Both the position numbers and the translations under genes were made by a program. The notes under the pieces were generated by a model. The model was not told the DNA's origin. It ran no database searches and was given only the letters and a program-made list of their open reading frames with translations. Positions 11,943 through 23,679 of a stretch of 64,000 nt of DNA are shown one piece after another (within the stretch, counting starts at the first letter, position 1; the number at the start of each line of letters is the position of its first letter). The stretch comes from Quercus robur (lineage: Eukaryota > Streptophyta > Magnoliopsida > Fagales > Fagaceae), in NCBI RefSeq assembly GCF_932294415.1, contig NC_065538.1:20296167-20360166 (forward strand), in the 5' to 3' direction.

Positions 11943-14705
11943 ATCTCCCTCCTTTGGCTATTCCATGACAAAACACCTTATAACAGACTCCAGACTTAAA
12001 TGTGAGTTTGGGAACAATGGCAAAACTCACTCACACCTAAATCTAGAAGTTGTGTAGCACTTGGAACATATATACCTGTGACCTGAAACACTTGCACAAA
12101 ACACATTAGACCCTCAAGGTAAATCAAGTGATAAAAAGACAAGTATAATGTAACAAGTAAAATGCGATCAAGTAAACATGTTGTGAAACATATGAACAAC
12201 TTGATCAAATACATGACAGTCATATGGAAATTACCACAATGATCATATAGCAAAGCAAATGATCATCTGAACATGCAATCAATAATGCACAATAGCATAA
12301 GGATAAATGCATGTCCAACACTCAACCAATGCAAAATACATGAAGTATATGTATCTAGGAATAAGATCCTACTAGGGCACAAGAGTAATAAAAACCAAAA
12401 CAAAACAAGGAAAATGTCTTCTCCCCCTTAGTATATGCATCTCCCCTATAGCTTTCTCCCCCTACGAATGTGCACGAGGTAGAATTACTCCCCCTAAGAG
12501 TGTGCACATGAGTCATATATAAATGACAATACAAACCTGTATACTCTTCGGTATACACTCCCTTTTTTTGTCACGAATAGACAAAACAATCAAGAGGAAT
12601 GAGGGAAAGAAAAGAAGATATGAGCAAGGGTATGATGCATGAGGGGTGCAAGATGAATGAGAAAATGAAGCTCAAACATAAGACAAAAACATAAAAAATG
12701 CTACAAAGCATAAAGAATATGACATGCTAAGGATGATGGAACATGATGTAAACCTAGGCACGACAAAGACTCAAGAACATGTTAAGTGCTAAAAGGTCTA
12801 AAAAGACTTGACTAGCACGAGAGAAGTGCAAAACATGTCAAGTGTTAAAGTGTGTGCAACAAAGGTGCATCTAGTGTGCATGTGAGATGCATGACCAATG
12901 CATGAATAAGCACTCACGGGGCAAAGTGCATAAAACACACCACCAATGATCAAAACATGATAAACATGAATAATTATGGTGATCCCCAAAGTTTGGTACT
13001 CATCAAAGTCCAAAACAGCAAGAAAATGCCATTTGGGCATTTTATCAAACACTTAGAGTGCACACATTACACATGTATGATAAACAATGCAAGAACATAT
13101 GAAAATCTTACCTTAATACATGTTATTTTTGCCACAAAGGGCCAACATCCAAAGCAAATTATCATTTAAAACAAAGCCCAATAAAAAAGATTGACAAAAA
13201 ATAAGTTTTCCAACTCTCATTTGAGAAAATCCCAACTATGAACATAAAACCCCCCAAAAACATAATCTAAGGATCAAAATCAATGAAAAGTATTAAAGAT
13301 TACCTTAGAGATGTTAATGGAATGAAAAACACTTGAATTTAGTTGGGTTTTGATGTAAAAACATTAAAACAGAGGTTTAGGAGAAGATTGGAGACATTTA
13401 AAACAAATGACCCACGAAATGACCTTTAAAAAGCTGATTTGGAAATTTTTGCTGGTATCTCACTGGTTAGCTTCCCGCGAAAATTTTACTGGTATCTTGC
13501 TGGTATTTCGCTGGTAAGCCTTACTCGCGAAACAGTCGCGAAACTCTCTATGTAAAGTTGAAAAACTTGAGAATTGGACCATTTAACTCCCAGCTGAGCT
13601 TACACATGAAATGGGTCACGAAAACACCCATAAAACATGTTTTTCACACAAAAAAAATTTGAAAAACATGAGTGATACAAATCACTTCCAAAAGCAAACA
13701 AAAAGAACAAAAAAAAATCTTTTTGGTTTGATCCACATATGATTGAGTACACACACATCACATTTGAACATGTACAACCACACAAATGAAATAGGCATTC
13801 ATTGAACATTAAACTTGTGTGTTGTGTGTGTGGATCAAGTGTGGAATTGTCCTTAGACTAGAGTGAAGCTTCAATGATCAATTCAATCAAGTCATACACA
13901 ACTGATACGAAATCAAGTAGTCTATCTCAATTATAGAAATGAGCATATATGACCTCCCACAAGAGAATTATTAGAAAATTTAGAAGCTTTTCATTTGGCT
14001 TCTGCATAATTCATGACATTTGATCCTTTTTTTTTTTGATAATACATCTCCTTTTGAAATCAGTGCTTAAAATTTTTGATATTTCCACATTGTGATTTAG
14101 CCTTTGACTTTTTGAGCACCATACATTTCAATTTAAAACGTCGCTTTCCCTTTTTCCTAGTCAAATACTAGTATGTGCGACAGGCTTTTACAGCTCATAA
14201 TCTCTTTTTCATTTTGAGATTTACATTTGGTGAGCTCTATTTGCAAAAACATAAAAATAAACGTGGGAAGATATATAAACACAAGTCTATGCAAGTATCA
14301 AGACAAACAAGACTATTGACCAATCATTCATGACCAGCTTAAAGATCTATTTACAACAATCACACATAGATTTCAAGATTTCTCCCACAAAGATATATGT
14401 GCATACATAACAAGTTAAGCTCGTAAATGCACTACGCAATTAGTACGAAAGTACTAGGCCAAACTCACATGTGAAAAGTGCTCAAACATATACGATCAAA
14501 CTTTTTGAATTTTTCATTTTTTTTTATGTGGTTTTGGATTTTTACACACACAAAACAAAGACATAAAAGTAAGATCAAAACAAAAACAAAAACAATGCAT
14601 ATAAAGAGATGCATGATGCATAAATGCATGACAATGATGCATCTAATGCATGAAGGGTCCTACAAAAATCGAAAGAATTAGATCAAGGACCAAAGGAGCA
14701 AAAGC
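11943..14705 (-). other. Noncoding internal region with polypurine tracts, nested SIRE-like element
   Basis: The minus strand reads CCAAAGGAGGGAGAT at 11943-11957, immediately before the LTR, which is the polypurine tract. Several further AGGGGGAG-type tracts lie at about 12421-12505. This multiple-tract layout is typical of SIRE-type copia elements. The remainder is AT-rich with no credible ORF. At 13440-13550 there is a second cluster of TCGCGAA motifs, followed on the minus strand by a TATA-like TTTTAAATG (about 13396-13404) and a possible splice donor at 13303. Confidence 0.6.
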
Positions 14706-15734
14706 TCAACCATAGGAACCCTTCCTCATCCAAACGGAATGATTGTTTGAAATGAGTGTTTCAAGAGAAGTGAGACGAGGGTTGGAAGAATGAGAACTGG
14801 AGATGCACATAGACAAGGAGGTAAGAGCATTAACCACTTTCTTCAACAACTTACCATTTTCCATCCAATCCGGTTTAGCTTTCAAAGCACAACTTCCAAA
14901 AAGCTCAAGTTTCTCTTTTCTTTTGATTCTCTTAAGAACTTGAAACTTAGAGCAATGAGGTTTTAGATGACCAAAGGCACCACAATGGTGACAAACAATG
15001 TGTTTAGGTCCACTAGGCTTTTTGGGAAGGGATCTAACAACAAAGGTTTGTTCTCTTTTTAACTTGGGGCATTGGGGTCTTATGTGACCGATCACACCGC
15101 AATGGTGACAAGTAGGAACAAACTTAGATTCACTCAATTCCTTAGAATGGGACCTGAACAGAGGCTTAGGCTTAAGAGCCTTTCTCTCCACTTTTTGATT
15201 TCTTTTGTGTGGAGGAATGTACACCGATTTGTCCTTTGAGGTAGAACACACAATAGGCACAAAATCGGGTACCACAAGATGATTGCAACATATATTTTCT
15301 TCCGTTTTAGCAACAGGTTCAACAATCAAACACTTGGCATGCATCTTAAGAAATTCTTTTTCAAATTTAAGATCATCAACAAGTTTGTTAGACAAAACAA
15401 GTTTAGCATCTAAGTCCCTATTCAAACATCCAAACTCTTTTAGCTTTTCAAGAGAAATTTCAGTAAGATTCTTATATTTCTCAACCAATTTGTTGGATTC
15501 ATTGAGCTTAGCAATCAAACCATCCTTTTCACAAACTAACTTGTTCAAATTCTTTTAAAACTTCTTAGCATCTTTCTTCAAGAGTTTGATGTTAGGAATA
15601 TCAACAACAACACCTAAAGATTCATGTAACATGTCATCACAATCATGAGGATTAACACTCATTGAGGCATTTTCACAAACACATGGCATGTTACAATCAA
15701 CAATATCCATAGAAGCATACAAAGCATTATCCAT
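14706..15734 (-). pseudogene. Copia gag C-terminal part with two CCHC zinc knuckles
   Basis: The proposed start is ATG at 15734 (MDNALYASMDIVD). The frame runs to 14706 with one in-frame TAA (15555-15557) that separates an N-terminal 60 residues from the main 280. The main part has a coiled-coil-like stretch (LNESNKLVEKYKNLTEISLE), a basic linker and two nucleic-acid-binding knuckles, CHHCGVIGHIRPQC and CHHCGAFGHLKPHC. The usual N-terminal copia gag domain is absent, since the ATG lies only about 60 bp inside the primer site. The protein probably bound element RNA. With a single stop it is nearly intact, which suggests recent activity or constraint. Confidence 0.8.
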
Positions 15735-15796
15735 GATAAATAAACACAAGGGGTCAAGGATCACACTTAGGTATTTAAACCACAACAAGTGTACCC

Positions 15797-15808
15797 GCTC
15801 TGATACCA
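15797..15808 (-). other. Primer binding site, initiator tRNA-Met type
   Basis: The minus strand reads TGGTATCAGAGC two bases inside the 5' LTR edge at 15811, which fixes the orientation of the nested element. Confidence 0.92.
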
Positions 15809-15810
15809 AT

Positions 15811-16524
15811 TGAAAGCTCGAAAATGTGTTAAAAATACAAGAGCTTGTTTAGACCCCCAATTCAAATTATGGCTTGGTTGATTTTACACTAACTTAATAC
15901 TAAGTACGAAATAGTGTAAAAGCAAGCATACAAGCAAGGGAGCTACTCTAATCCATATTTAAAGCAACACAGCAGTAAAATGAAATGAACGAGAGTAGGG
16001 AAGAGAGATGCAAACACAGATAACATCGAGACGTATTATTGAAGAGGAAACCGAAGAACTCAGCGAAAAACCTCTCCGCCACCCTCCAAGCGGTAATCGA
16101 TCCACTAGATAATCAGTTGGGATACATGGGTAAGTAAGAGACCCTCCAAGCCTAATCTACCCTCTGTACCTAAGCCCTCCAAGCTCCTACTCCAACAAGC
16201 CTTCTCAGAACCGTGTCTTTTCTAGCTCTCCGGATCCTGCAACAAGCTCCATGTTGCATCTGTCAGCCTTGGTTTCTTCCAATGCTTCCCAGCAACTCCA
16301 AAAACACTCACTACACTCTGAAAATGTGTGGATTGTGTTTTGGTACAAATCTCCTCTCAATGTATGATAATGGGAGAGGGAAGGAGAAGAGGCTACAATG
16401 AATTCTCACTAAGGATGAGTAGCTCTGTCTCTAAAAGATGGGTGTGTGTTGTAGAAAACCTATCTAGGGTTTTTCTCTCTGAATGGCCTCTCTTACATTT
16501 GTGGGTAATGAGGGTATATATAGT
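15811..16524 (-). repeat. 5' LTR of nested SIRE-like element, truncated
   Basis: It matches 10883-11596 closely from TGAAAGCTC to 'gggtatatatagt', then stops. The missing part corresponds to 11597-11942, the U3 portion upstream of the TATA box including the TCGCGA motif cluster. This LTR should therefore lack its upstream promoter elements. Confidence 0.85.
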
Positions 16525-16539
16525 TAATCCTTTATAGAG

Positions 16540-17364
16540 ATTAACTAGTTCTCAAATGGAGGAAAGAAGGAAGTTAGGCCTTTGTTATAATTGTGATGAA
16601 AAATGGCAGTGGTCATAGGTGTAAGGGAGCCAAGTTGTTCTTGTTGGAAGAATTACCTCTAGAAGTTGAGCAGAAGCATCATACGGTGCAACTGGTTGAG
16701 ATAGTTGATAATGGAGTGGTGATTGAACAACATGAGAAGAAAGAAGAAAGTAGTGGTGTTACTGAAATTACCTTATGTGCTTTATTTGGTAATCCATCTT
16801 CCACAACCATGAAAATTAAGGGAAGAATTAATAATCATGACGTAGTTTCACTTTTTGACTCATTTAGTACTCGTAATTTCATTAATGCTGCTATATTACC
16901 AATCTTGAAGTTGCCCTTGGATTCTTCTCAGTTCTTGGGTGTTAAGGTTGTTGATGGTAATGTCATTAAAACCCTTAGGGTCTGTCATGCAATGATTCTT
17001 TTGACGCAAGGGCATAAGTTTACTATTGATTTTAATGTTTTGCACTTAGGGGGGCTGCGAGGTAGTGTTAGGAACTCAATGGTTGTGCACTTTAGGGATA
17101 ATTAACTTGGACTTCCAACTATTGACCATGAAGTTTTGCCATTTGGGCAAAAGGGTGTTCTTGCAAGAGGTAAAACCCAATGGTTCTTCCTTCCAAGAAG
17201 CTGATAGGTTCTTCAATGGCTCAACTAGGAAGGGATTGGTCCTTCAGATCACTGATGCCACACCTGCTGCTACAGTACAGTCGCAACTTCTAATTGCTCT
17301 CTCTGACTTACTAGATGATTATTCTAAGGTCTTTGAGGTCCCATCTGGCTTACCACCATTCTGA
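16540..17364 (+). pseudogene. Chromovirus gag zinc knuckle and aspartic protease
   Basis: After the nested element the frame resumes at the gag end (MEERRKLGLCYNCDEKW), then shifts at about 16605 to HRCKGAKLFLLEE, so the zinc knuckle is split by a frameshift. The protease follows, but its active site reads DSFSTRNFI, with Phe in place of the glycine expected after Asp-Ser/Thr. Another shift at about 17065 leads into LGTQWLCTLG and a spacer ending LLDDYSKVFEVPSGLPPF, the usual lead-in to RT. The stop at 17362 is TGA where Arg is expected. Confidence 0.82.
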
Positions 17365-18560
17365 GAACATGAGCATGGTATTACACTTAAGGAAGGAACA
17401 CAACTAGTATTTGAAAGGCCTTACAGGTACCCCTACTTGCAAAAATCATAAATTGAGAAAATCGTTAATGAATTGCTGAGCATAGGGTCTATACAACCCA
17501 GTTAGAGTCCTTTTTCTTCACCAGTTTTACTAGTAGGGAAGGCAGATGGTAGTTAGAGGATGTGTATAGACTATAGGGCTCTTAATAAAGCCACTATTAA
17601 GGACAAATTCCCAATTCCTGTTGTGGATGAGTTATTGGATGAATTTGCAGGTGCATCCATCTTTTCTAAGTTAGACCTCATGTCTGGTTATCACCAAATA
17701 AGGATGAAGCCTGAGGATGTTCTTAAGACAACTTTTAGGACATAAAGGGTTACTATGAATTTCTAGTGTTGCCCTTTGGGTTGACCAATGCTCCCTCTAC
17801 TTTTCAGGCATTGATGAATGATATTTTCAAGCCTTATTTGAGAAAATTTGTTTTGGTTTTCTTTGATGACATCCTAGTCTTTAGCTCTTCTTTATCTGCT
17901 CATTTGACTCACTTAAGGATTATGTTGGATGCATTACTTCTCCATCAGCTGTATGCTAAGAAGTCAAAGTATTTCTTTGGTTGTTCTGAAGTGGAGTACT
18001 TGGGCACATCATCAAAGTCAATGGTGTTTAAGCTGATCCTAAAAAGACATCATTATGTAGCAGTGGCCTGTCCCTACTTCTGTTAAGGCCTTGAGGGGCT
18101 TCTTAGGACTCACAGGCTACTATAGGAAGTTTATCAAGGGTTATGGTTCCATTGCTTAACCCTTGACTAATCTTCTTAAGAAGGATTCATTCCACTGGAC
18201 TGATGAGGCTCAGCAAGCATTCAATAGTCTTAAGGAAGTAGTGTCTCATCCCCCAGTCTTGGCCCTCCTTGATTTTTCATAACCCTTTATTATTGAATGT
18301 GATGCATCTAGTTCTAGATTGGGAGCTGTTTTGATGCAGCACAACAAGCCCATTGCATTTCATAGCCAAGCCTTTAAATGGAAGCGTTTTCTTCTGTCTG
18401 CCTATGAAACTGAATTGCTAGCATTAGCTACTGCAATAAGGAAATGGAGACCTTATTTGGTGGGAAACCCCTTTGTGGTGAAGACTGACCATCAAAGTCT
18501 GAAGTTTTTACTTGAGCAAAGAATTGCAACATTGGCACAACAGAAATGGTAAGCCAAGCT
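17365..18560 (+). pseudogene. Chromovirus reverse transcriptase and RNase H
   Basis: RT fingers and palm are recognisable: [35 protein letters not shown], then after a frameshift near 17745 [17 protein letters not shown] and the catalytic FFDDILVF (about 17860). The RNase H region follows with FIIECDAS and MGAVLMQHNKPIAFHSQAF, then ETELLALATAI and VVKTDHQSLKFLL, which include the conserved acidic residues. In-frame stops interrupt it before and within these domains (for example at about 17449, 17503, 17554 and 18549). The product would copy element RNA into DNA, but not in this state. Confidence 0.88.
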
Positions 18561-20147
18561 GTTAGGTTATATGTTTGTGGTGGAGTATAAGAAAGGAGTA
18601 GATAACAAGGTTACTGATGCCATTTCTAGATAGTTTGAATCCATTCCTGAATCTAGTTCTGGCTAATTAGGTGGTAAAGGTGTTCCTGAGGGATGTTTGT
18701 GCCTTCTGTCAGTTCCAGATCCATCTTGGTGCTTATTCTCAAGGACAGCTACTCCTCAAATTTTGAGATTCCACATATCATTCAATCAATTAAGTCTGGT
18801 ATGGCCCCAAAAGGTTTCACTTTCCAAAATGATTTGCTTTTCTACAAGGGAAGGTTCTATCTGGGCTCTACTTGTCCTCTAAAAGCATAGGTTTTACATC
18901 ATGTGCATAGTAGCCCCTTGACTGGTCACTTTGGCTTCCTTAAATCCTATCAGAGAGCTAAGAGGGAATTCTTTTGGCATGACATGAAAACTAACCTTAA
19001 ATAGCTTGTTAGGGAGTGTGATATCTGCCAAAGGTGAAATCAGAGACTTTTGCTCCTGTTGGGCTGCTTCAACCCTTGCCCATTCTTACCACTCCTTGGA
19101 CTGATATCAGTCTTGATTTTGTAGAAGGCCTTCCTAGGGCTTTGATGTCATCCTAATAGTGGTTGACAAGTTGACAAAATATGTTCATTTTGTGCCTGTT
19201 TCCCATCCCTAGAATGCTGTTAAAATTGCATCTCTATACATGCAACATCTCTTTAAGCTTCGTGGAATGCCTATTTCTATGGTTTTGGACAGGGATGCCA
19301 CTTTCACCTCTCTTTTCTGAATTGAGCTGTTCAAATTGCAGGGTACTACTCTAGCCATGTTCACTGCATACCATCCTCAATCTGATGGCCAAACTAAGGT
19401 GGTGAATAGGAGTTTGGAGCAATACCTGTGAGCCTTTACTTGTGACATACCTAATCAATGGGCTGAATGGCTCTCTCTAGTAGAGTTTTGGTTCAACACC
19501 AACTTCCACACCAATCTGAAGCTCACTCCCTTTGAGGCACTCTATGGTTTTCCACCTCCTAAACTACAAGCTTATATACCTGGTACCACTAGGGTGCATG
19601 CTTTTGACTCCTTACTCAGTCAAAGATAGGAGGTTTTGGCTACTCTCAGGGATCACCTTTTGGTTGCACAGGAAAGAATTAAGTTTTATGCAGATAAACA
19701 TAGGGTTATAAGATCATTTCAGCTTGGTGATTGGGTTTATCTTAGATTGCAACCATACAAGCAAGGGACCCTAGCTTATAAGGGTAAATGGAAGCTTTCA
19801 CCTAGGTAGTTTGGACCTATTTAGGTGATTCAATAGATTGGCCAAGTATCTTACAAATTGGCCATGCCACCAGAATCTAAAGTCCATCATGTTTTTCATG
19901 TTTCCTGCCTCAAGTTGAAGTTAGGTAAGCATGTCACTCCTCTTCCTACACTGCCACCAGTGGATGATACAAGACAGCTCTGCTCTGAGCCCATTGCAGT
20001 TTTGTAGACTAGGACAAAGACCTTGAGATCTTGTGATGTTATTGAGGTGTTAGTTCAGTGATCAGGTTCAACCATAGAAGAGGCTACTTGGGAGTTCCTA
20101 CACCAGCTCCAACTTTCCTTTCCTCACCTTGTGAGCGATGTGCTTTG
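18561..20147 (+). pseudogene. Chromovirus integrase with chromodomain-like tail
   Basis: Pieces of the integrase are spread over several frames: the zinc-binding end (HFGFLKSYQRAKREFFWHDM, ECDICQR near 19015-19035), the catalytic core start ([14 protein letters not shown] near 19100), the core end ([20 protein letters not shown] near 19365-19425), and the DNA-binding tail (FYADKHRVIRSFQLGDWVYL). The last 50 residues (EEATWEFLHQLQLSFPHLV, ending at about 20147) resemble the degenerate chromodomain of chromoviruses, which targets integration to chromatin. Many TAG and TGA stops and at least two shifts are present. Confidence 0.82.
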
Positions 20148-20161
20148 AATGGTAGGGGTAA

Positions 20162-20400
20162 TGATAGGTACTTACTCAATTGTACTCAATTCTAAACAGC
20201 AGTGGTAGTTGCAAAAGTTAGTTACTAGTGATTGAGTTAGTTAGGAAGTTGAGTTAGTTACAGATATTGGGGTTAGTTGCTGAAATAATGGAGTCAGTCG
20301 GAGTTAGTTACTACTGATATGAATTGTATAAAAGGGTTAAGCTGTGATTGTAGACATATGCATAATCCCTTAACACCACCAAACTCTCTAGGTTCTTACA
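20162..20400 (+). repeat. 3' LTR of chromovirus, internally deleted
   Basis: 239 bp from TGATAGGTAC to GGTTCTTACA, followed by the TSD copy ATTTT. It lacks about 100 bp relative to the 5' LTR, between 'gcataatc' and 'cccttaac', consistent with deletion between short repeats. A TATAAAAG box is kept around 20327-20334. Confidence 0.87.
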
Positions 20401-22239
20401 ATTTTCTCTTGACATTTGTTGTGTATATTGTCAATGCCCGGCCTCGATCTTTGGGTAGCGGAAAAAACCGCTGCCGCCGTGGCGATAGCTCACGTGCATG
20501 GGGCCCGTTGGAGCCCCTCTCGATGTGAATGTGTATGGTTCACGTGGAGCTTTGGGTGCTCTCTCTCTCAGTGGAGGAAGGTAGGTCTACCTTTGGTTTT
20601 ATGGTAGGAATCTAGGCCAAATTTTAAGGGATTACCAAAGGTGAGTGGAGTCACCACCAATCATTGGGTTTTTCTAAGGTGTGATCGGTCACCTGATTCT
20701 AGTTGATTTTATTACCAATCCTAGGTTAAGAAAAATGTCATTTTTCCTAATCTAATGTGGACGAAAAAAAATCTTGATTCTTAGGTCCAGAAGTTTGGTT
20801 ACGTGTGGAGAAGGTGTTAGGCACCCCACAATGCCTATCCAAGGACAGTCTTTTGTTTTGATAAAACCTTGATTTTTGGAGATTGGTAGTAAAAACACGA
20901 TTTCGGCATTGGCTTTTGGGGCTTTGCATGCATGGGGGCTTTGAGGTTTTGGCTTTTGAATGGGAGTGGTCCCAATCTATGCTTTCCTGAGGCATTCGAG
21001 CAAAATGCCAGATTTCCACCTCGAAAACCCAGCGAGAAGTCACCTTACTTTCGTGGCAGAAATTAGGCATTGCTAGCCTTAGGTGACACGGATCACGACA
21101 GTCACACCCGAAAGGAGCAAGCAAGTATATATATACACGCATTATGCACAATGCTAGCACAAAGAGTAGGAAAGTAAATGCCTACATCCCTAGAGCATGG
21201 CTTAAAATATAAGTTCAGGAAAGTAAACAGGGGTCACCATACTCTAGAGATGAGGACAAATGGTACACAGCATGATATACTTAATACAGACCATCTAAGA
21301 GAAAGGGTGGAGGAAGAGAGGGATTTAAAGAGTACATAACCAAAGGGAAAAGCTAAAGCCTAGACCTACTGAACGCGACCCCTCGACTCGACCGCATGCT
21401 TGCATCCATGCCCTTTTTGCTTATGCCTAGGAGATCGTACCCTAGCTTTGTGTGTCCTCGCTCCATGTGTGTACATGCAAACGCAAAGACAAGAAAACCA
21501 GCAAACAAGCAATGGAAGGAAAATGTGTAGATAATAGCAAGAGGACGCAAAGTGAACAAGCAAGATAGATATGGCAAGCATAGAAACAAGGACGCGGGCA
21601 AACAAGCAAAGGAGATAGCGAACAAACAAGCAAGAAAGGCAACAAGAAAAGAAACAAATAAAAGGTGGTCTCCGTGAGGGAAAAATGTAGGTTTGGATTG
21701 AATGTCCATGACTTCATTGTGTTGAAGCATGGATGACACACTAGCAAGCAAGACTCATGCATGAACATGTAAGCAAGCAGGTAAAGATGCATAGAAAGCC
21801 AATGGGTGGCACAAACAAGCATGGTAAGCATATCATCACACGAAGTAGAAAAGGGAGAGGTATGCACGAAGCAACCGGCATCACGGAGATGCCTCCCAAG
21901 TGGTTACATCCAGACAAGGCCTCATGGGCGTCAGATGTAACCACACAACTACAACCCGCTAAGGGCATCAAGCATAGCAAAGCCTAGAACTAGAGAGGCT
22001 AACACAAGCATAAAGCATAGAAGGTAAGCATAGACATGCAAATGGGGTGATCCAAACCCTTTGATATGGGCCAAGGTGTGCGAACGATGACAAAGACCAT
22101 AGGGTCTAGATCATGTCCTAACCAATAGGCCAAAAGGCAAGAAAGAAAGATAAAGCGACAAAAGGGCTACAATAGCACATGGCAAGACAAACATAGCCTA
22201 GGTCTAGGCATGCAAATATGGCATGGAGTGCACAAGCAC

Positions 22240-22620
22240 ATGGAAGATGGCATAAACCAAGCAGAGCATAGATCTAAGCACACAAGCATGTGAAAACCTA
22301 GATCTAAGCATGCAAACATGTGCAAACGTAGATCTAAGCACATAAACATGGAAGAACATGAATCCAAGCATATAAGCATGTATGGATGCAGATCTAAGAA
22401 TAAAACATGGCAAAAAGCATACGAGCACATAGATCCAAGCAAAGCATAACCATAGACATGAAATCAAGCATGTGAGCACAGAACCCTAACATCAACGCAA
22501 AGCAAAGAGAGGAACGAAACAAAGGAAACATGGCATAAAACCCTAAGCATGTAGATCTAAACATATAAGCATGGAAGGACATAGATCAAAGCACAAAACA
22601 TGGCAAAGAGCACACAAACA
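22240..22620. repeat. Degenerate minisatellite inside the solo LTR
   Basis: A degenerate repeat of roughly 30-40 bp, built around 'agatctaagca' followed by 'cataagcatg', recurs about ten times. On the minus strand it creates an open frame rich in Cys, Leu and Met (repeated MLVCLDL-like blocks) that I take as an artefact of repetition. Confidence 0.65.
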
Positions 22621-22990
22621 CATGGAATCTAAGGTAGAAACCCACATAAAGCAAGCAACATGTTAAAGAAAGTAATAAATCATGTTATTATGGTAAAAAG
22701 AGCAAGAACATGCTAAGAAACATATTTAGAAGGTTAGGGGTGTAGATAATAGCTAAAAAGCTACATCCACACCCCTAAACCCCAAATCCAAAGTGTAGAA
22801 CCAAGGAAAGGAAGATTAGGTAAAAAAAGCAAAACCTTGTGTTCTTGGTGAAGAGAGAAGAATTAAGAGACTTTGATGTGTTTTTTGGAGTGTTTTTTGG
22901 TGTTTGGGAGAGAGAAAAAAAGTAGAGAGCAGCTGGGCAGAAGGGAAATTTCAGAAAAATGTGTGTCCTCCCTGTCTGGGGCGTGCTTGG

Positions 22991-23004
22991 GGCTATTTAT
23001 AGCC
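22991..23004 (-). promoter_or_regulatory. TATA box of the solo LTR
   Basis: The minus strand reads GGCTATAAATAGCC, a strong plant TATA context that is also palindromic. It would place the U3 region at 23005-23679 and the transcript start about 30 bp lower, near 22960. Confidence 0.55.
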
Positions 23005-23679
23005 CTGGGCGTGAAAATCGAGGCGGCAGCCATTGTAAGGTCGCTAGCGGCCTTATAATGGCCGCCGGCCTTGATCCTCCTCTGATTAGGCTGATCTTGA
23101 CTCCTTTGGATAGATCTTGATTTTTAGTTTCTAAAAAGTTATGTAACTCAAAATCCAACGATCGGATCAAAAGTTATGGCTCTCGAAAGTTTGTGGTGCA
23201 TCGATCGATGCGTCATTCTAGTTTTCGAGATTTCTCGGCCGTTCTAACTCCGATTTTGACCCATGAATAGTCGTTGGAACGAGAATTTGATAATCTTTGC
23301 AGTGGAATTGGTTTCAACCTGTTCCGACAGCCGGATCAAAATTAGGGTTTTTGGACCCACCCGTGATCAACTTTCGGTCAAACTTAGTCAAACCGAATCA
23401 AAGTAGCTAAAAATCTCTGAGAAGCTCGAGTTTGAAGTAAAAATGTGAAAAATGTCGTTTTGTGAGAGTTAGGACCATGTTTGACCTTCGGTGAAACCTA
23501 GGGCTGATCAAGGGCATTTTCGTCATTTCAATGAAAAAAGTCACTTCTGGTACTCCGGTGCTCGAACAAGTTGTGCCACGTCGTTCTAGATGTTCTCATG
23601 ACCCCAAAGAGAGAAAATAATATTTTTGGATTTTTAGGAGTCCGACACGCAAATCGAGGGCAGACAAAATACGGTATCA

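Larger units (their letters stand above)
10883..16524 (-). mobile_element. SIRE-like copia derivative nested in the chromovirus
   Basis: This is a minus-strand element. The 3' LTR is 10883-11942 (1060 bp) and the 5' LTR is 15811-16524, truncated. A perfect tRNA-Met primer site lies at 15797-15808 and a polypurine tract at 11943-11957. Internally there is only a C-terminal gag fragment with two zinc knuckles (14706-15734) and about 2.7 kb of noncoding DNA; pol is absent. The 5' LTR stops at 16524, about 345 bp short of the partner's length. The flanking chromovirus gag also has a gap, so one deletion probably removed both. Confidence 0.85.
10012..20400 (+). mobile_element. Ty3/gypsy chromovirus (possibly Reina-like), decayed
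   Basis: This plus-strand LTR retrotransposon has a perfect 5-bp TSD, ATTTT (10007-10011 and 20401-20405). Its LTRs are short (335 and 239 bp), the primer site is tRNA-Met type, and the order gag, protease, RT, RNase H, integrase, chromodomain is readable from 10383 to 20147. It carries a nested copia derivative (10883-16524) inside gag. Short LTRs and a C-terminal chromodomain-like tail suggest the Reina branch, but that is inference. Many stops and several frameshifts make it inactive. Confidence 0.88.
20417..23679 (-). mobile_element. Very long solo LTR (3.26 kb)
   Basis: It is bounded by TGTTGTGTAT at 20417 and GGTATCA at 23679 on the plus strand, with near-identical 5-bp flanks ACATT (20412-20416) and ACATA (23680-23684), as expected for a TSD with one mutation. 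There is no internal coding region or second LTR, so this is a solo LTR left by recombination. A TATA box on the minus strand (GGCTATAAATAGCC, 22991-23004) gives the orientation. It is less AT-rich than its surroundings. The length suggests a Tat/Ogre or Del-type gypsy family, but that is inference. The many open frames inside are not convincing genes. Confidence 0.7.

Noticed and set aside
21353..22479. Several overlapping minus-strand open frames of 80-140 codons
   Set aside because: They fall in a solo LTR and its degenerate minisatellite, overlap in different phases, and show no protein-like conservation that I can judge.
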